A DNA stretch of 64,000 nucleotides from Gemmatimonadota bacterium (GCA_028874995.1 JAPPGM010000128.1:16445-80444), one strand, 5' to 3'. Positions 44,644 through 53,746 are shown, counted from the first letter of the stretch. Notes: a model not told the origin generated them from the sequence alone. A program made the numbers and translations.

Positions 44644-46784
44644 CGGACCACCTCCCCCCCCACCCCCAGCTGCCCCATGTGAAACGCCAGTTCCATCGCC
44701 GCGTTCCTCACGCTGCGGCTGAACGTCCGCCCCCCCGCGTGCCCCGCCCGGGGATCGTAGTCCAGGATCACCGGCAGCCCCGACGCGGTTGCCGCCTGCA
44801 TCCGCGCCGCCATCTTCCTTGCCTGCAGCGGCGGTACCCGCGTGTCCAGGTCCCCCTGCATGATGATCATGGCCGGGTAGTCCACCCCGTCGCGCACATT
44901 CTGGTACGGCGAGAACGTCCGCAGCACCTCGAACTCCTCCTTCACCGCCGCGTTCCCGTACTCCAGCAGCGCGGGGATGTTGTTGGTCTCGGTGAACTGG
45001 TAGAAGCGCACCATGTCCAGATCCGGGACACCGCAATAGACGGAGCGGTAGAGATCCGGGCGCCTGGTCATCGCGCTGGCGACGAGGAGCCCGCCGTTGC
45101 TGCCACCCCGGATCGCGAGGCGGTCGGGGTTGGTGTAGCCGGCCTCGATGAGCCACTCCGCGGCGGCGACGAAGTCGTCGAAGACGTTGGGCTTGTTCTC
45201 CAGCATGCCGTCGCGGTGCCAGTCCTCACCGAACTCGCCGCCGCCGCGCAGCGTCGCGATGGCGTAGACGCCGCCCCGTTCCATCCACACCGCGGCCCGC
45301 GCATCGAAGCGGGGCAGGAGGTTCACGTTGAAGCCGCCGTAGCCGTAGAGCAGCGTGGGCGTGTCGCCGTCCGGTTCGTATCCCTTGCGGTGGGCGACGT
45401 AGAGGGGACCGCGGGTGCCGTCGGCCGAAGTGTACCAGTGCTGGCTGACCTCGTAGGCTTCGCTGTCGAAGGGGACGGCTGACGGCAGCCACTCGGTGGT
45501 CTCCATCGTCTCGAGGTCGATTTCGAGGATGTGGGACGGGGTGATCAGCGAATTCAGGGTGAGAAGCGCGGTCCCGTCTTGCCACGAGCGCAGGCTGGCG
45601 ACGGTGTGTTCGGGGATCGGGATCTCGTCGATCCGGGTGCCGTCCATCTCGAAACGTACGATACGGCTGCTCACGTTGTGCAGGTAGTCGGCGTAGATCT
45701 TCTCGTCGATGATCTGGTAGCCGGTCAGGAGGTCGTCGGCTTCGGGGAGCACGACGCGCCAGTTGGCGGGTTCGGGGTCGGGGCTGGCGGGGTTCACCGC
45801 GACGATCCGGTTCCTCGGCGCGTCGAGGTTCGTGAGCAGCCAGAGTTCGTCCTCCACGAATCGGGTGCGGAAGCGGGCCGGGGCGCCGACGATCAGCGGC
45901 CGCGGCTCGCCGCCGGCTTGCGCATCCTGCAGGTAGACATCGACGCGAGCCCAGCCGTGCTGCACGGTGTAGACCGTGTAGCGCCCGTCGCCTCCCCGTG
46001 AGAACCCCACGAACTTCTCCGGCCCGTGCCCCTCGCCGAACAACTCCACGTCCTCCTCGATATCGGTCCCCAGCATGTGGAGCCGCACCCGCCCCCCGAT
46101 CTCGCGCGAACGGCTCACGTAGTAGAACCCCGTCCCGTCGTCGTTGAACGAGATCCCGCCGTAGAGGAAGTTCGGCAGCCGGTCGGGCAGGTCCTCGCCC
46201 GTTGTGAGGTCGCGGACCCGGATCGAGACCTCGTCCTGCCCACCGTCCCGAATCGCGTACAGCATGAGGTTGCCGTCCGGGGAGAAGTCGCGGATGCCCA
46301 CGCTGGTGGTGCCGTCGGGGTGGATGTCCAGGGGGTCGAGCACCATCTCGAAATCGCCTTCCGGGTCTATCGGCGCGTACTCACGCTCCTCGGGCGCGGG
46401 ACGCCGGTAGATCGCGCCCACCTCGCGGCCCGGCGGCCGAAACGAGAAGTACTCGTAGTCACCCGCACGGCGGGGGAACAGCGCCCCGGGAGCGTCCATC
46501 AACTCGCGCAGGCGGGCCTCCAGTTCAGCACGCAGCGCGGTGTCGCCCACGATGAGCTCGGCGTAGGCGTTCTGCTCGTCGATCCAGGCGCGCGTTGCGG
46601 GGCTGTCCTGGTCCTCGAGCCAGCGGTAGTCGTCGACGAACTCGACGCCGTGAATGGTGTCGACGACCGGGTGGCGGGCGGTGTCGGGTGGGGGTGGAAA
46701 GGGGCCGCGGCAGGCCGCCGTCAGGACGGCGACGGCGAGCGTTGCGACCGCGAGGGGAATCGGACGGGGGATCGGGGGCCTCAT
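44640..46784 (-). CDS. prolyl oligopeptidase (S9A) lipoprotein
   Basis: A 714-residue serine peptidase that cuts peptides after proline. A lipobox (VLTAAC) follows a hydrophobic segment, so it should be membrane-anchored outside the cytoplasm. The propeller (about 80-430) is followed by the hydrolase with S562 in GGSNGG, an aspartate in MQGDLDTRVPP and the histidine in RAGHAGG. The N-terminal VDTIHGVEFVDDYRWLED is the S9A signature. The ATG at 46784 gives the signal peptide; 88 upstream in-frame codons have no such character. It overlaps the serine-hydrolase gene by 4 bp. With the DPP-IV at 18230 it suggests an organism that lives partly on peptides. Confidence 0.93.
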   Translation of the reverse strand: MRPPIPRPIPLAVATLAVAVLTAACRGPFPPPPDTARHPVVDTIHGVEFVDDYRWLEDQDSPATRAWIDEQNAYAELIVGDTALRAELEARLRELMDAPGALFPRRAGDYEYFSFRPPGREVGAIYRRPAPEEREYAPIDPEGDFEMVLDPLDIHPDGTTSVGIRDFSPDGNLMLYAIRDGGQDEVSIRVRDLTTGEDLPDRLPNFLYGGISFNDDGTGFYYVSRSREIGGRVRLHMLGTDIEEDVELFGEGHGPEKFVGFSRGGDGRYTVYTVQHGWARVDVYLQDAQAGGEPRPLIVGAPARFRTRFVEDELWLLTNLDAPRNRIVAVNPASPDPEPANWRVVLPEADDLLTGYQIIDEKIYADYLHNVSSRIVRFEMDGTRIDEIPIPEHTVASLRSWQDGTALLTLNSLITPSHILEIDLETMETTEWLPSAVPFDSEAYEVSQHWYTSADGTRGPLYVAHRKGYEPDGDTPTLLYGYGGFNVNLLPRFDARAAVWMERGGVYAIATLRGGGEFGEDWHRDGMLENKPNVFDDFVAAAEWLIEAGYTNPDRLAIRGGSNGGLLVASAMTRRPDLYRSVYCGVPDLDMVRFYQFTETNNIPALLEYGNAAVKEEFEVLRTFSPYQNVRDGVDYPAMIIMQGDLDTRVPPLQARKMAARMQAATASGLPVILDYDPRAGHAGGRTFSRSVRNAAMELAFHMGQLGVGGEVVR

Positions 46785-47041
46785 GATTTGACTCCGGCTG
46801 GTGGCGCCTTGCGATTGGGGGTCGCGGTGGCGGGCATCGGGAAAGTGGTTCGGCCCACCGACTTGCCGCAAGCAGCGCACGATTTCCCTTGAACCATGGA
46901 TGACGACAGTCCCGTCCGACCATGGAAACGCCCGATATCCGGCCCAAGAGTGGATCGGCGTAAACGGCAAGCGATCGCGACTCGCGGCCCCAGCCGGCCA
47001 CGAACTCGCCACACAGAGATCCGCCCACCCTGGAGTCGACG

Positions 47042-48076
47042 TTGTCACGAAGACACGATCAGTCCTACAAGCTCCTCTTTTCTCTCCCCATGACCATCGA
47101 ACAACTGATCCGCGGCTTCATCGGCGGCGACCTCGCTGGCGAACTCGACTTCAAGAGGATGGAGAGCCTCGCCACGGAAGGAACCACCGGACTGATTCGG
47201 TCGCAGGCCGACCTGCTGTGGAAGATCCACTTCCGGGGCAGCCCGCGATTCCTGCTGCTCCCGATCGAGTTTCAGTCGGTGGTCGACCGGTACATGCCCG
47301 TCCGGACCCTCCACTATGTTGCCGTCGCCTACCACGGTATGGTCAGCTCGCGGGATCGCCGAAGAAAGCTGGCGCCCGACGGACGCCTGCCGCCGGTTCT
47401 GGCGGTCACCATCTACAACGGGTGCCCGCCATGGAACGCCCCGGACGACGTCTTCGATCTGGTTGAGCCGGTCAAGGGCTGGCTGGCCGGGCGTCAGGTG
47501 CGTCTGCGCCAGCAGATCCTTGACCTGAGGGCGCTGGCGCGCGAACCTCTACCTGAGGCCAACGTGGTGTCGTGGGTTGCGAGCATGGAACTGGACCCGT
47601 CGGTCGACAACGTTGGTCGGGTGGTCCGGGAGGTGCGGGAGCGGTATACTGGACCGGAACACGGCAGGGTGCGTGAGGCCTTTCGGGAGTGGATACTGGG
47701 AGGTGCGGAGTCGTGGGGGTTCGCACAGGAGACTCTGGATCAAGTCAAGTCACTGAAGGAGGCGGGGATGATCTACGCGGGCATCGAGGAGATGAAGGAG
47801 CAGGCGCACCTGGCGGGCCTGGGGCAGGGCCGCAGGGAGGGACGGGCCGAAGGGCATATCGAAGGACGGGCTGAAGGACGGGCCGAAGGTCGGGCCGAAG
47901 CGTATGCGACCCTGGTTTACCGACAGGCGAGGCTCAAGTTCGGCGTAAAGACCGCCGACGAACTGGGGCGCATGCTCGAGGAGGTGAACGACCCGGAGCG
48001 AATCGCCCGAATCGGCGACCGGATCATCGAATGCGAGGCGGGCACGGAACTTCTGGCGGGGATCCGGGAGTCCTGA
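47042..48076 (+). CDS. Rpn/YhgA-type nuclease-fold protein
   Basis: A 344-residue protein of the recombination-promoting nuclease (Rpn, PD-(D/E)xK) family, also annotated as transposase_31. The start MSRRHDQSYKLLFS and the core (RSQADLLWKI, then LLPIEFQSVVDRYMPVRTLHY) are typical. D and E-x-Q in those strands would form the catalytic centre. The C-terminal part has a tetrapeptide repeat of GRAE type (about 265-290), then a helical tail with EEVNDPERIARIGDRI. Rpn proteins stimulate recA-independent recombination, and a related role in phage defence has been discussed. It stands alone between oppositely oriented neighbours. Confidence 0.85.
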   Translation: MSRRHDQSYKLLFSLPMTIEQLIRGFIGGDLAGELDFKRMESLATEGTTGLIRSQADLLWKIHFRGSPRFLLLPIEFQSVVDRYMPVRTLHYVAVAYHGMVSSRDRRRKLAPDGRLPPVLAVTIYNGCPPWNAPDDVFDLVEPVKGWLAGRQVRLRQQILDLRALAREPLPEANVVSWVASMELDPSVDNVGRVVREVRERYTGPEHGRVREAFREWILGGAESWGFAQETLDQVKSLKEAGMIYAGIEEMKEQAHLAGLGQGRREGRAEGHIEGRAEGRAEGRAEAYATLVYRQARLKFGVKTADELGRMLEEVNDPERIARIGDRIIECEAGTELLAGIRES

Positions 48077-48101
48077 TTCGCACACTGCGCCGGTGAGGCT
48101 C

Positions 48102-48998
48102 TCAGATCGGGGTGCCGTTCCTCGCCGTCAAGTCTCCGTATGACCGGCTTAGCCGCGCGGTGATTCGCCCCACCCGCCCCGCCCCGATCCTCCGACCATC
48201 GATCTCGGTCACGGCCGCCAGCTCACCCATCGTTCCCGTGCAGAAGGCCTCGTCCGCACGGTAGGCTTCCTCAAGCGACAGGTCCGTCACGCGCGATGGG
48301 ATCCCGTCCTCGCCGCACAACTCAAGCACCGTCGCACGCGTGATCCCCTCGGGACATGCGAACGCATGGGGAGTCTTGACCACCCCGCCCTCCACCACGA
48401 AGAAGTTGGTCGCGTTCGTCTCGGCGATGAAGCCGTGCCGGTCCAGCATGAGGGCGTCGTCGGCCCCCGCCGCGTTCGCCTCGATCTTGGCCAGGACCGA
48501 CTGGAGCAGGTTGGCGTGGTGGATCTTCGGGTCGAGGGTGCCGGGATCGAACCGGCGGAGCGAACTGGTGACGAGCCGGATCCCGGACCGGTCGTAGACG
48601 GGCGGCTTGTGCTCGGCGAGCACGATCAGGGTGGGGCCGGACCGGTTGAGGCGGGGGTCCATGCCGCTGGTGTACTTGACGCCCCGGCTCAGCGTGAGGC
48701 GGATGTGGACGCCGTCGCGCATCTCGTTGGCGACCAGCGTGCGCCGGACCTCGTGGATGATCTCGTCGTCGTCGGGAATCTCGGTGAAGGCGAGGGCGAG
48801 GGCGGACGCGCGCAGCCGGGCGAGGTGCTCCTCGAGCTTGAAGATGCGGCCATCGTAGAGGCGGAGCCCCTCCCAGACGGCGTCGCCGCCCTGCACGGCG
48901 GAGTCGAAGGGACTGACGCCGGCCTCGTCACGGTGAATCAGCTTCCCGTTCACGTTGACGATGAGGTCGCGGTTGCGTTCGTCGAAGGGTTGGAGCAT
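48102..48998 (-). CDS. ilvE: branched-chain amino acid aminotransferase-type (class IV) enzyme
   Basis: A PLP-dependent class IV aminotransferase that would swap amino groups between branched-chain amino acids and 2-oxoglutarate. The 298-residue protein has the Schiff-base lysine K158 in LDPKIHHANLL, and the family signatures GFIAETNATNFF and PEGITRATVLELC. The second half keeps the EAFCTGTMGEL region. The ATG at 48998 matches the usual family start; an in-frame start at 49043 would lie in the AT-rich promoter stretch. It is the last gene of the thrB-thrC group but has its own AT-rich upstream region (49030-49078). Class IV enzymes also include D-amino acid and 4-amino-4-deoxychorismate types, so specificity is a family-based guess. 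Confidence 0.85.
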   Translation of the reverse strand: MLQPFDERNRDLIVNVNGKLIHRDEAGVSPFDSAVQGGDAVWEGLRLYDGRIFKLEEHLARLRASALALAFTEIPDDDEIIHEVRRTLVANEMRDGVHIRLTLSRGVKYTSGMDPRLNRSGPTLIVLAEHKPPVYDRSGIRLVTSSLRRFDPGTLDPKIHHANLLQSVLAKIEANAAGADDALMLDRHGFIAETNATNFFVVEGGVVKTPHAFACPEGITRATVLELCGEDGIPSRVTDLSLEEAYRADEAFCTGTMGELAAVTEIDGRRIGAGRVGRITARLSRSYGDLTARNGTPI

Positions 48999-49029
48999 TG
49001 AAAAATCCCTGCTCAGGAGGGACGTGTGG

Positions 49030-49078
49030 GAGAAGAAGTACATCGTACATTACATAATGACAACTAAAGTTTACATCA
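49030..49078 (-). promoter_or_regulatory. AT-rich regulatory stretch upstream of the aminotransferase gene
   Basis: TTACAT occurs at 49050-49055 and 49071-49076, exactly 21 bp apart (two helical turns), with TACAT also at 49039 and 49046. It overlaps the thrC stop and lies 32-80 bp upstream of the aminotransferase start. The half-site matches the TGTAA/TTACA elements at 3545, 60693 and 63820. Confidence 0.45.
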
Positions 49079-50540
49079 TTTGTCGCGAACGGGCTGGGGG
49101 CACGGGTGGCCCCGGGGGGATGGGCTCCAAAACGCGTCGCAGCCCCTCCAGTTCCGGCTTGATCACTACCGAGCGCCGCGGCTGTTCCATGACCCGCGCG
49201 ATCCCCTCGGGAACCGGCAGCGCCTCACCGATCAGCGGCTCGACGGTTTCGGCGAACTTGGCAGGATGGGCGGTCGCGAGAACGACGCCGTGTGCGCCCG
49301 GCCGCCGCCGCAACTCCTTCCGCAGCCCCAGCAGCCCCACCGCCGTGTGCGGATCGATCGCCACGCCGCGCCGGCGCCACAGGTCCCGGATACAGTCGCG
49401 GGTCTCTCCATCGTTCCACGAGGAGCCGGTGAGCACCGAGGTGAGCGACTCCATCGGCTTCGCTCGTGTGCTCAGCAGCGACTGCGGGCCGATTCGGCTC
49501 CGGCCTTCGTCGCGTCGGGGCCGCTTCGCGCGCACATGGCTGCCTGGGCCATCGCACGCCCCCTCACCAACGCCAAACATGTGCACCATCCGCCGAAAAT
49601 TGCTCGGATCCCCCACATCCATCGCACTCGAGATCGTCTCGATGGACGCACGCGGGTGGTAGCCGCGCCCCGCGAGGTACGCCGGCACGACGTCGTTCTC
49701 GTTGGTCGCGGCGACGAAGCGAGCGAGGGACATTCCGAGCGAGCGACGCGCGATCAGCCCCGCCGTGAGATTGCCGAAGTTTCCCGAAGGGACTGAAAAG
49801 ACGAGCGCGGATTCCGCTGCCACCGGCGCCAGCTCGGTCCACGCGTGCAGGTAGTAGAGGGTCTGGGGGAGGAGCCGGCCGATGTTGATGGAGTTGGCGG
49901 AAGTGAGGGACAGGTGGGCCTGAAGATCCGGGTCGGCGAAGGCCTGGCGGACGAGGCGCTGGCAGTCGTCGAAGGTGCCGCGCACGGCGACGGCGGTGAC
50001 GTTGCCGCCCAGCGTGGTGAACTGGGCTTCCTGGCGGGGGCTGACCCTGCCGAGCGGGTAGAGGACCGCGACGCGGATGCCGGGGAGGTTGTGGAAGGCG
50101 TGTGCGACCGCTCCGCCGGTGTCGCCCGAGGTGGCGGTGAGGATGGTGAGGGGTGGGTCGTCGGGGTCGCGAAGGGCGGACATCATGCGGGCCATGAAGC
50201 GGGCACCTACGTCCTTGAATGCGTGCGTCGGACCGTGGAAGAGTTCGAGGAGATGGATGTCCGGTTCGATTTGGCGCAGGGGGACGGGGAAGTCGAGGGC
50301 GTCGTGGGTGGCGGTGCGGAGTATGTCATGGGCGATCTCGTCGCCGAGGAGGTGGCGTGCGGCGATGAACGCCCGTTCGGGGAAGGTGAGGTCGGGCAGG
50401 GTGGTGCGATCGGCGTTCGGTAGGGGTCGGAGAGAGGACGGGACGAAGAGTCCGCCGTCCGGGGCCTGGCCGAGGAAGAGTGCCTGCTTGAAGGTCCAGG
50501 TGCCGGCGTCGGGGCCTGCGCGGGTGCTGATCAGTTGCAT
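49071..50540 (-). CDS. thrC: threonine synthase
   Basis: The PLP enzyme that converts O-phosphohomoserine to threonine. The 489-residue protein starts with the usual FKQALFLGQAPDGGLFVPSS segment and has the PLP lysine K109 in HAFKDVGARF. The TSGDTGGAV phosphate-binding loop follows. It lies 79 bp after the homoserine kinase gene, giving a thrB-thrC pair. The stretch at 49430-49560, coding for SHVRAKRPRRDEGRSRIG and neighbours, is an insertion of about 40 charged residues in the second half that is unusual for the family. The C-terminal tail PPVPPARSRQMM is low-complexity. Confidence 0.92.
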   Translation of the reverse strand: MQLISTRAGPDAGTWTFKQALFLGQAPDGGLFVPSSLRPLPNADRTTLPDLTFPERAFIAARHLLGDEIAHDILRTATHDALDFPVPLRQIEPDIHLLELFHGPTHAFKDVGARFMARMMSALRDPDDPPLTILTATSGDTGGAVAHAFHNLPGIRVAVLYPLGRVSPRQEAQFTTLGGNVTAVAVRGTFDDCQRLVRQAFADPDLQAHLSLTSANSINIGRLLPQTLYYLHAWTELAPVAAESALVFSVPSGNFGNLTAGLIARRSLGMSLARFVAATNENDVVPAYLAGRGYHPRASIETISSAMDVGDPSNFRRMVHMFGVGEGACDGPGSHVRAKRPRRDEGRSRIGPQSLLSTRAKPMESLTSVLTGSSWNDGETRDCIRDLWRRRGVAIDPHTAVGLLGLRKELRRRPGAHGVVLATAHPAKFAETVEPLIGEALPVPEGIARVMEQPRRSVVIKPELEGLRRVLEPIPPGPPVPPARSRQMM

Positions 50541-50619
50541 GGGGATTCGGGGGGCGGAAGCGCTGGCAGTATTCCGGACCCCGCCGACGGTACCGGCCGC
50601 CGAGAGGTGCGGGCCGGGG

Positions 50620-51597
50620 TCACTCGGTTTCCAGAATCCGTGCGCCGGCCGCGTTTGCGCCGGAGATCACGATGTCCGATTTCACTCCGGCCTCGAGCAT
50701 GAAGGCCTCGGCCATGGCGGCGGCCGCGGATTCGGCCGCGAGCCTCCCCCGGCAGAGCGCGAACACCGACGGTCCCGAGCCCGACAGCCCGGCCGCAACG
50801 GCTCCCGCCTCCAGCGCCGCCACCCTGACCGGTTGGAAACCGGGCACGAGACCGGCCCGTGCCGGTTCGGCCACCGCATCGCGCACGCACCGCTCGATCA
50901 GCTCCCAGTCTCCCTCGAAGAACGCGGCGACGAGGCCCGCGGCATTGCCCCACTGGCGGATGCCCGCACTTAGGGGAATGGTGTCACCCAGGATCACCCT
51001 GGCGCCGAGCGTCTCCACTTCCAGCGCGGGATGGGCTACCGCGACGACCATCCCCGGTGGCGTCGGGAGCTTCACCATCCGGGTGGGCCGACCCGGCAGC
51101 ACCAGCACGAATCCCCCGGCCAGCGAAGGGGCCGCGTTGTCGGCGTGGTCGGCGCCCGAGCCCTTGCGCTCGCCGATCAGGGCGCACTCGAGCAGGGCGG
51201 TCCGGTCGAGTGCGCCGCCCAGCAGCGCGTCGGCCGCCACAGCGCCCGCGACCGCACTGGCCGCGCTGCCCCCCAGCCCCGACGCGAGCGGGATTCCCTT
51301 GTGCACTTCGATCGCGACGCCCGCGTCGGAGTCCAGCCGGTCGAGGACGCCCTGTACGGCCAGCGCCGCGGCGTTGCGCAGGGGGTCCGTCGGCACGCGC
51401 CCGCCGTCCCCGGTCACCGTGAGCGACACGATGCCGCTGCCTGGCGCGGCGCGCACCACCACCTCGTCGCCGGGACGCTCCAGCGCGAGGCCGAAGATGT
51501 CGAAACCGGGCCCCAGGTTCGACACCGACGCCGGCGCGAAGACGCGGACGGAGCGTACGGACCTCGGGGGCCGGCCGGTCGCGGATGCCAACCCCAT
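50620..51597 (-). CDS. thrB: homoserine kinase
   Basis: A GHMP-family kinase that phosphorylates homoserine in threonine synthesis, directly before threonine synthase. The 325-residue protein has the ATP-binding loop GIPLASGLGGSAAS at 101-114, and the N-terminal ASVSNLGPGFDIFGLAL signature typical of ThrB. The C-terminal GLSGSGPSVFAL motif is present. The ATG follows the stop of the sterol-desaturase gene with no gap, so the two are coupled. The first 15 residues (LASATGRPPRSVR) look dispensable, and a later start is possible. Confidence 0.92.
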   Translation of the reverse strand: MGLASATGRPPRSVRSVRVFAPASVSNLGPGFDIFGLALERPGDEVVVRAAPGSGIVSLTVTGDGGRVPTDPLRNAAALAVQGVLDRLDSDAGVAIEVHKGIPLASGLGGSAASAVAGAVAADALLGGALDRTALLECALIGERKGSGADHADNAAPSLAGGFVLVLPGRPTRMVKLPTPPGMVVAVAHPALEVETLGARVILGDTIPLSAGIRQWGNAAGLVAAFFEGDWELIERCVRDAVAEPARAGLVPGFQPVRVAALEAGAVAAGLSGSGPSVFALCRGRLAAESAAAAMAEAFMLEAGVKSDIVISGANAAGARILETE

Positions 51598-52437
51598 TCA
51601 GCGATCCGCCCGCCCGCCCGGGTCGCCCGCCGGCCGCTCCCTTCGCCGCGCCCGCCGGCTGCGAAACGGCATGGCCAGCATGCCCGGCAGTGTCGCCCAG
51701 TCCCGCCGCTCCGTCTCCTCCAGCCCGAGCGTCAGCGCCCGGGGATCCGCGACCAGCCGGAAGCTTCCGAAGATCCGGTCCCAGAAGGAGAAGACGCTCG
51801 AATAGTTGGAGTCGGTCTCGGGCTGGTAGTCGGAGTGGTGCACCCAGTGCATCCAGGGGGTGACGATCAGCCAGCGGAGCCACCGGTCGGCGCGCGCGGG
51901 GACCCCCACGTTGCCGTGGTGGAAGAGGATGACCGGGAGAAGCACGGCTTCGTACAGCAGCACCTGGGCCACCGTCATCCCCAGCAGCGGCAGGACGGCA
52001 AGGCGCGCGCACGACGAGAGCACGATCTCGCCGGTGTGGAAGCGCAGTCCGGAGCTGGCGCTCAACTCGCGGTCGGCGTGGTGGACGGCGTGGAAACGCC
52101 AGAGGAGGGGGACTTTGTGGTTGAGCCGGTGCCACAGGTACTGCCACATGTCGAAGAGGACGAAGGCGAGGGCGAAGGCCCAGACGCCCTCGATGCCCAG
52201 CCAGTGGAGGACGCCGAAGGAGGTCGCGCGGGCCCATTCCGTCGCGACCAGGGTGGCCCCGGCGAAAACCAGCGAGACGACCAGGGCGTTGGCCACGCCC
52301 AGCACCACGTTCGGCGCATCGTGCCGCACCCGTTCCTTCCGGCCCTCGAACATGGGAATGAGCCCCTCGAGGAGCCACATGACCGCCAGGGCCGCGGCGG
52401 CCATGACGGGCTTGAAGGCGAAGACCGACTCGGTCAT
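51598..52437 (-). CDS. sterol desaturase/fatty acid hydroxylase family membrane enzyme
   Basis: A 279-residue integral-membrane protein with the histidine clusters that bind the di-iron centre: LWHRLNH (HxxxH type), then HAVHHADRE, and near the end WMHWVHHSDYQPETDSNYSS. About four to five membrane helices are visible. Family members hydroxylate or desaturate sterols, carotenoids, fatty acids or ether lipids; the substrate here is unknown. It lies 10 bp after the CBS gene and directly before thrB, an arrangement with no obvious pathway link. Confidence 0.88.
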   Translation of the reverse strand: MTESVFAFKPVMAAAALAVMWLLEGLIPMFEGRKERVRHDAPNVVLGVANALVVSLVFAGATLVATEWARATSFGVLHWLGIEGVWAFALAFVLFDMWQYLWHRLNHKVPLLWRFHAVHHADRELSASSGLRFHTGEIVLSSCARLAVLPLLGMTVAQVLLYEAVLLPVILFHHGNVGVPARADRWLRWLIVTPWMHWVHHSDYQPETDSNYSSVFSFWDRIFGSFRLVADPRALTLGLEETERRDWATLPGMLAMPFRSRRARRRERPAGDPGGRADR

Positions 52438-52447
52438 GCCTGCCCAC

Positions 52448-53002
52448 TCAACGCAGCAGATTGCCCTCGGCCACGGCCCTCAGGACGTCGATGGCGGTGA
52501 CGATTCCGACCAGGCGGCCGTTCTCCATCACGACGGCGCGCTGGATTCGCCCCCGCGCCAGGTAGTCGGCCAGATCCTGGACGGGCATGTCCGGGGTCAC
52601 CGAGTAGGACACCGATGTCATGATCTCTGCGACCGTGGTCGTGTCGAACTGACCTTCGGGCTCCGCGTCGAGCAGGCCGTGAGCCGAGAACGCGGATTCC
52701 TCGGGCAGGAAAAAGCCGAACGGGTCGTGGGCACGGGCGTCGGCGTCGGGGTCTTCGTCGGGGTCGAGACGGTCCCTGGACTCGAAGCGCGGGGCGGCCC
52801 CCACGAAGTGGACGTCCTGTCCGCGGGCGGCGAGACGCACGAGGTCGGTCTGCGAGACCACGCCCTCCAGCGCCCCGTCGCCGTCGGTCACCGGCACCCC
52901 GCTGATGTCCTCGTCGGCGAGCTTGCGGGCCAGCTGCCGGGCATTCATGTCGGACGGTACCGTCACGATGTCCGTCTGCATGATGTCGCGGACGACGACC
53001 AT
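52448..53002 (-). CDS. CBS-domain pair protein with acidic insertion
   Basis: A 184-residue cytoplasmic protein with two CBS motifs, which usually bind adenosine nucleotides and sense energy state. The first (VRDIMQTDIVTVPSD to LEGVVSQTDLVRLA) and second (VAEIMTSVSYSVTPDMP to LVGIVTAIDVLRAV) are complete. Between them lies an acidic, proline-containing linker of about 55 residues (DPDEDPDADARAHD) that is longer than usual. The ATG has a perfect AGGAGG ribosome site 5 bp upstream. It is the first gene of the cluster that runs through the desaturase to thrB and thrC. Confidence 0.88.
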   Translation of the reverse strand: MVVVRDIMQTDIVTVPSDMNARQLARKLADEDISGVPVTDGDGALEGVVSQTDLVRLAARGQDVHFVGAAPRFESRDRLDPDEDPDADARAHDPFGFFLPEESAFSAHGLLDAEPEGQFDTTTVAEIMTSVSYSVTPDMPVQDLADYLARGRIQRAVVMENGRLVGIVTAIDVLRAVAEGNLLR

Positions 53003-53134
53003 CGCTTCCTCCTGTGCGTACAGGTTGATGGGCGCGGCCGGGCAGCCGCTCGAACAGGGAAGATGTGGCCGCGCCCGTTCCCGGTCCAGCGATTATGCGC
53101 GAAAACCCCTGTGCCTTGCTCGGTCACATGGTCA

Positions 53135-53746
53135 TCAGGGCGTGCGCGCTCGGAGTCTGCTGAGCGCCGTGGTGAGGAAGGCATGGGTGGGAGGAATGGC
53201 CCACCAGGCTACCGAATCGTCCAGCCCGATTCCCAGCCCCAGACGGAAGGCCCCGAAACCGAGACCCGCACCCAACGCCGAACCGAGTACGCCCTTGCCG
53301 AACGACCCTCCTGCGATCCTTGCCACCGTCGCCGGCACCAGGACCCAGATGGCGCCACTCGCCACCAACCAGCCGACACAACTTTCATGACTGCTGCCGT
53401 AGCAGCCGCCATAAGTCAGAAGCAGGCCCGCCCCCAGGGACAGAGCGGCGGCGCCAAGCGTCGGCCAGAACACCCTGTGGAAGGAAGGACCCCGGGCGGA
53501 GTCCCGGATCTGCCGGTCCCAGGCGTGTGGAACGGGGACTCCGGACGGCTGGAAGATCGCGAGACCCCCAGCACCGGTCCTGGCGTGGAACGGACTCCGA
53601 AGCACTTCGGCCATCGCCGCGCCGAGGGTGCCCGGTCCTCTGGTGGGCGTCGCCGACTGCGCGACGGTGCCGCTCGGAAGCGCCAAGCAGGCGGCCAGGA
53701 GGAAACCCGGCAGCAGGGTTTGTGCGGGCTTTGGTTTGGTGATCAT
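53135..53746 (-). CDS. hypothetical membrane protein
   Basis: A 203-residue protein with a signal peptide (PGFLLAACLALPSGTVAQ) and three later hydrophobic helices (WPTLGAAALSLGAGLLLTYG, VASGAIWVLVPATVAR, and a glycine-rich GVLGSALGAGLGFGAF). Two cysteines in GGCYGSSHESC could form a disulfide. The layout resembles small gemmatimonad envelope proteins, but I recognise no family. It is divergent from the small membrane protein gene at 53850. Confidence 0.6.
   Translation of the reverse strand: MITKPKPAQTLLPGFLLAACLALPSGTVAQSATPTRGPGTLGAAMAEVLRSPFHARTGAGGLAIFQPSGVPVPHAWDRQIRDSARGPSFHRVFWPTLGAAALSLGAGLLLTYGGCYGSSHESCVGWLVASGAIWVLVPATVARIAGGSFGKGVLGSALGAGLGFGAFRLGLGIGLDDSVAWWAIPPTHAFLTTALSRLRARTP

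Noticed and set aside
48102..48998. Loss of the catalytic lysine in the aminotransferase
   Set aside because: An alignment that puts the asparagine after IHH in the usual place seems to replace the lysine, but the LDPKIHH form of the family keeps it at K158.
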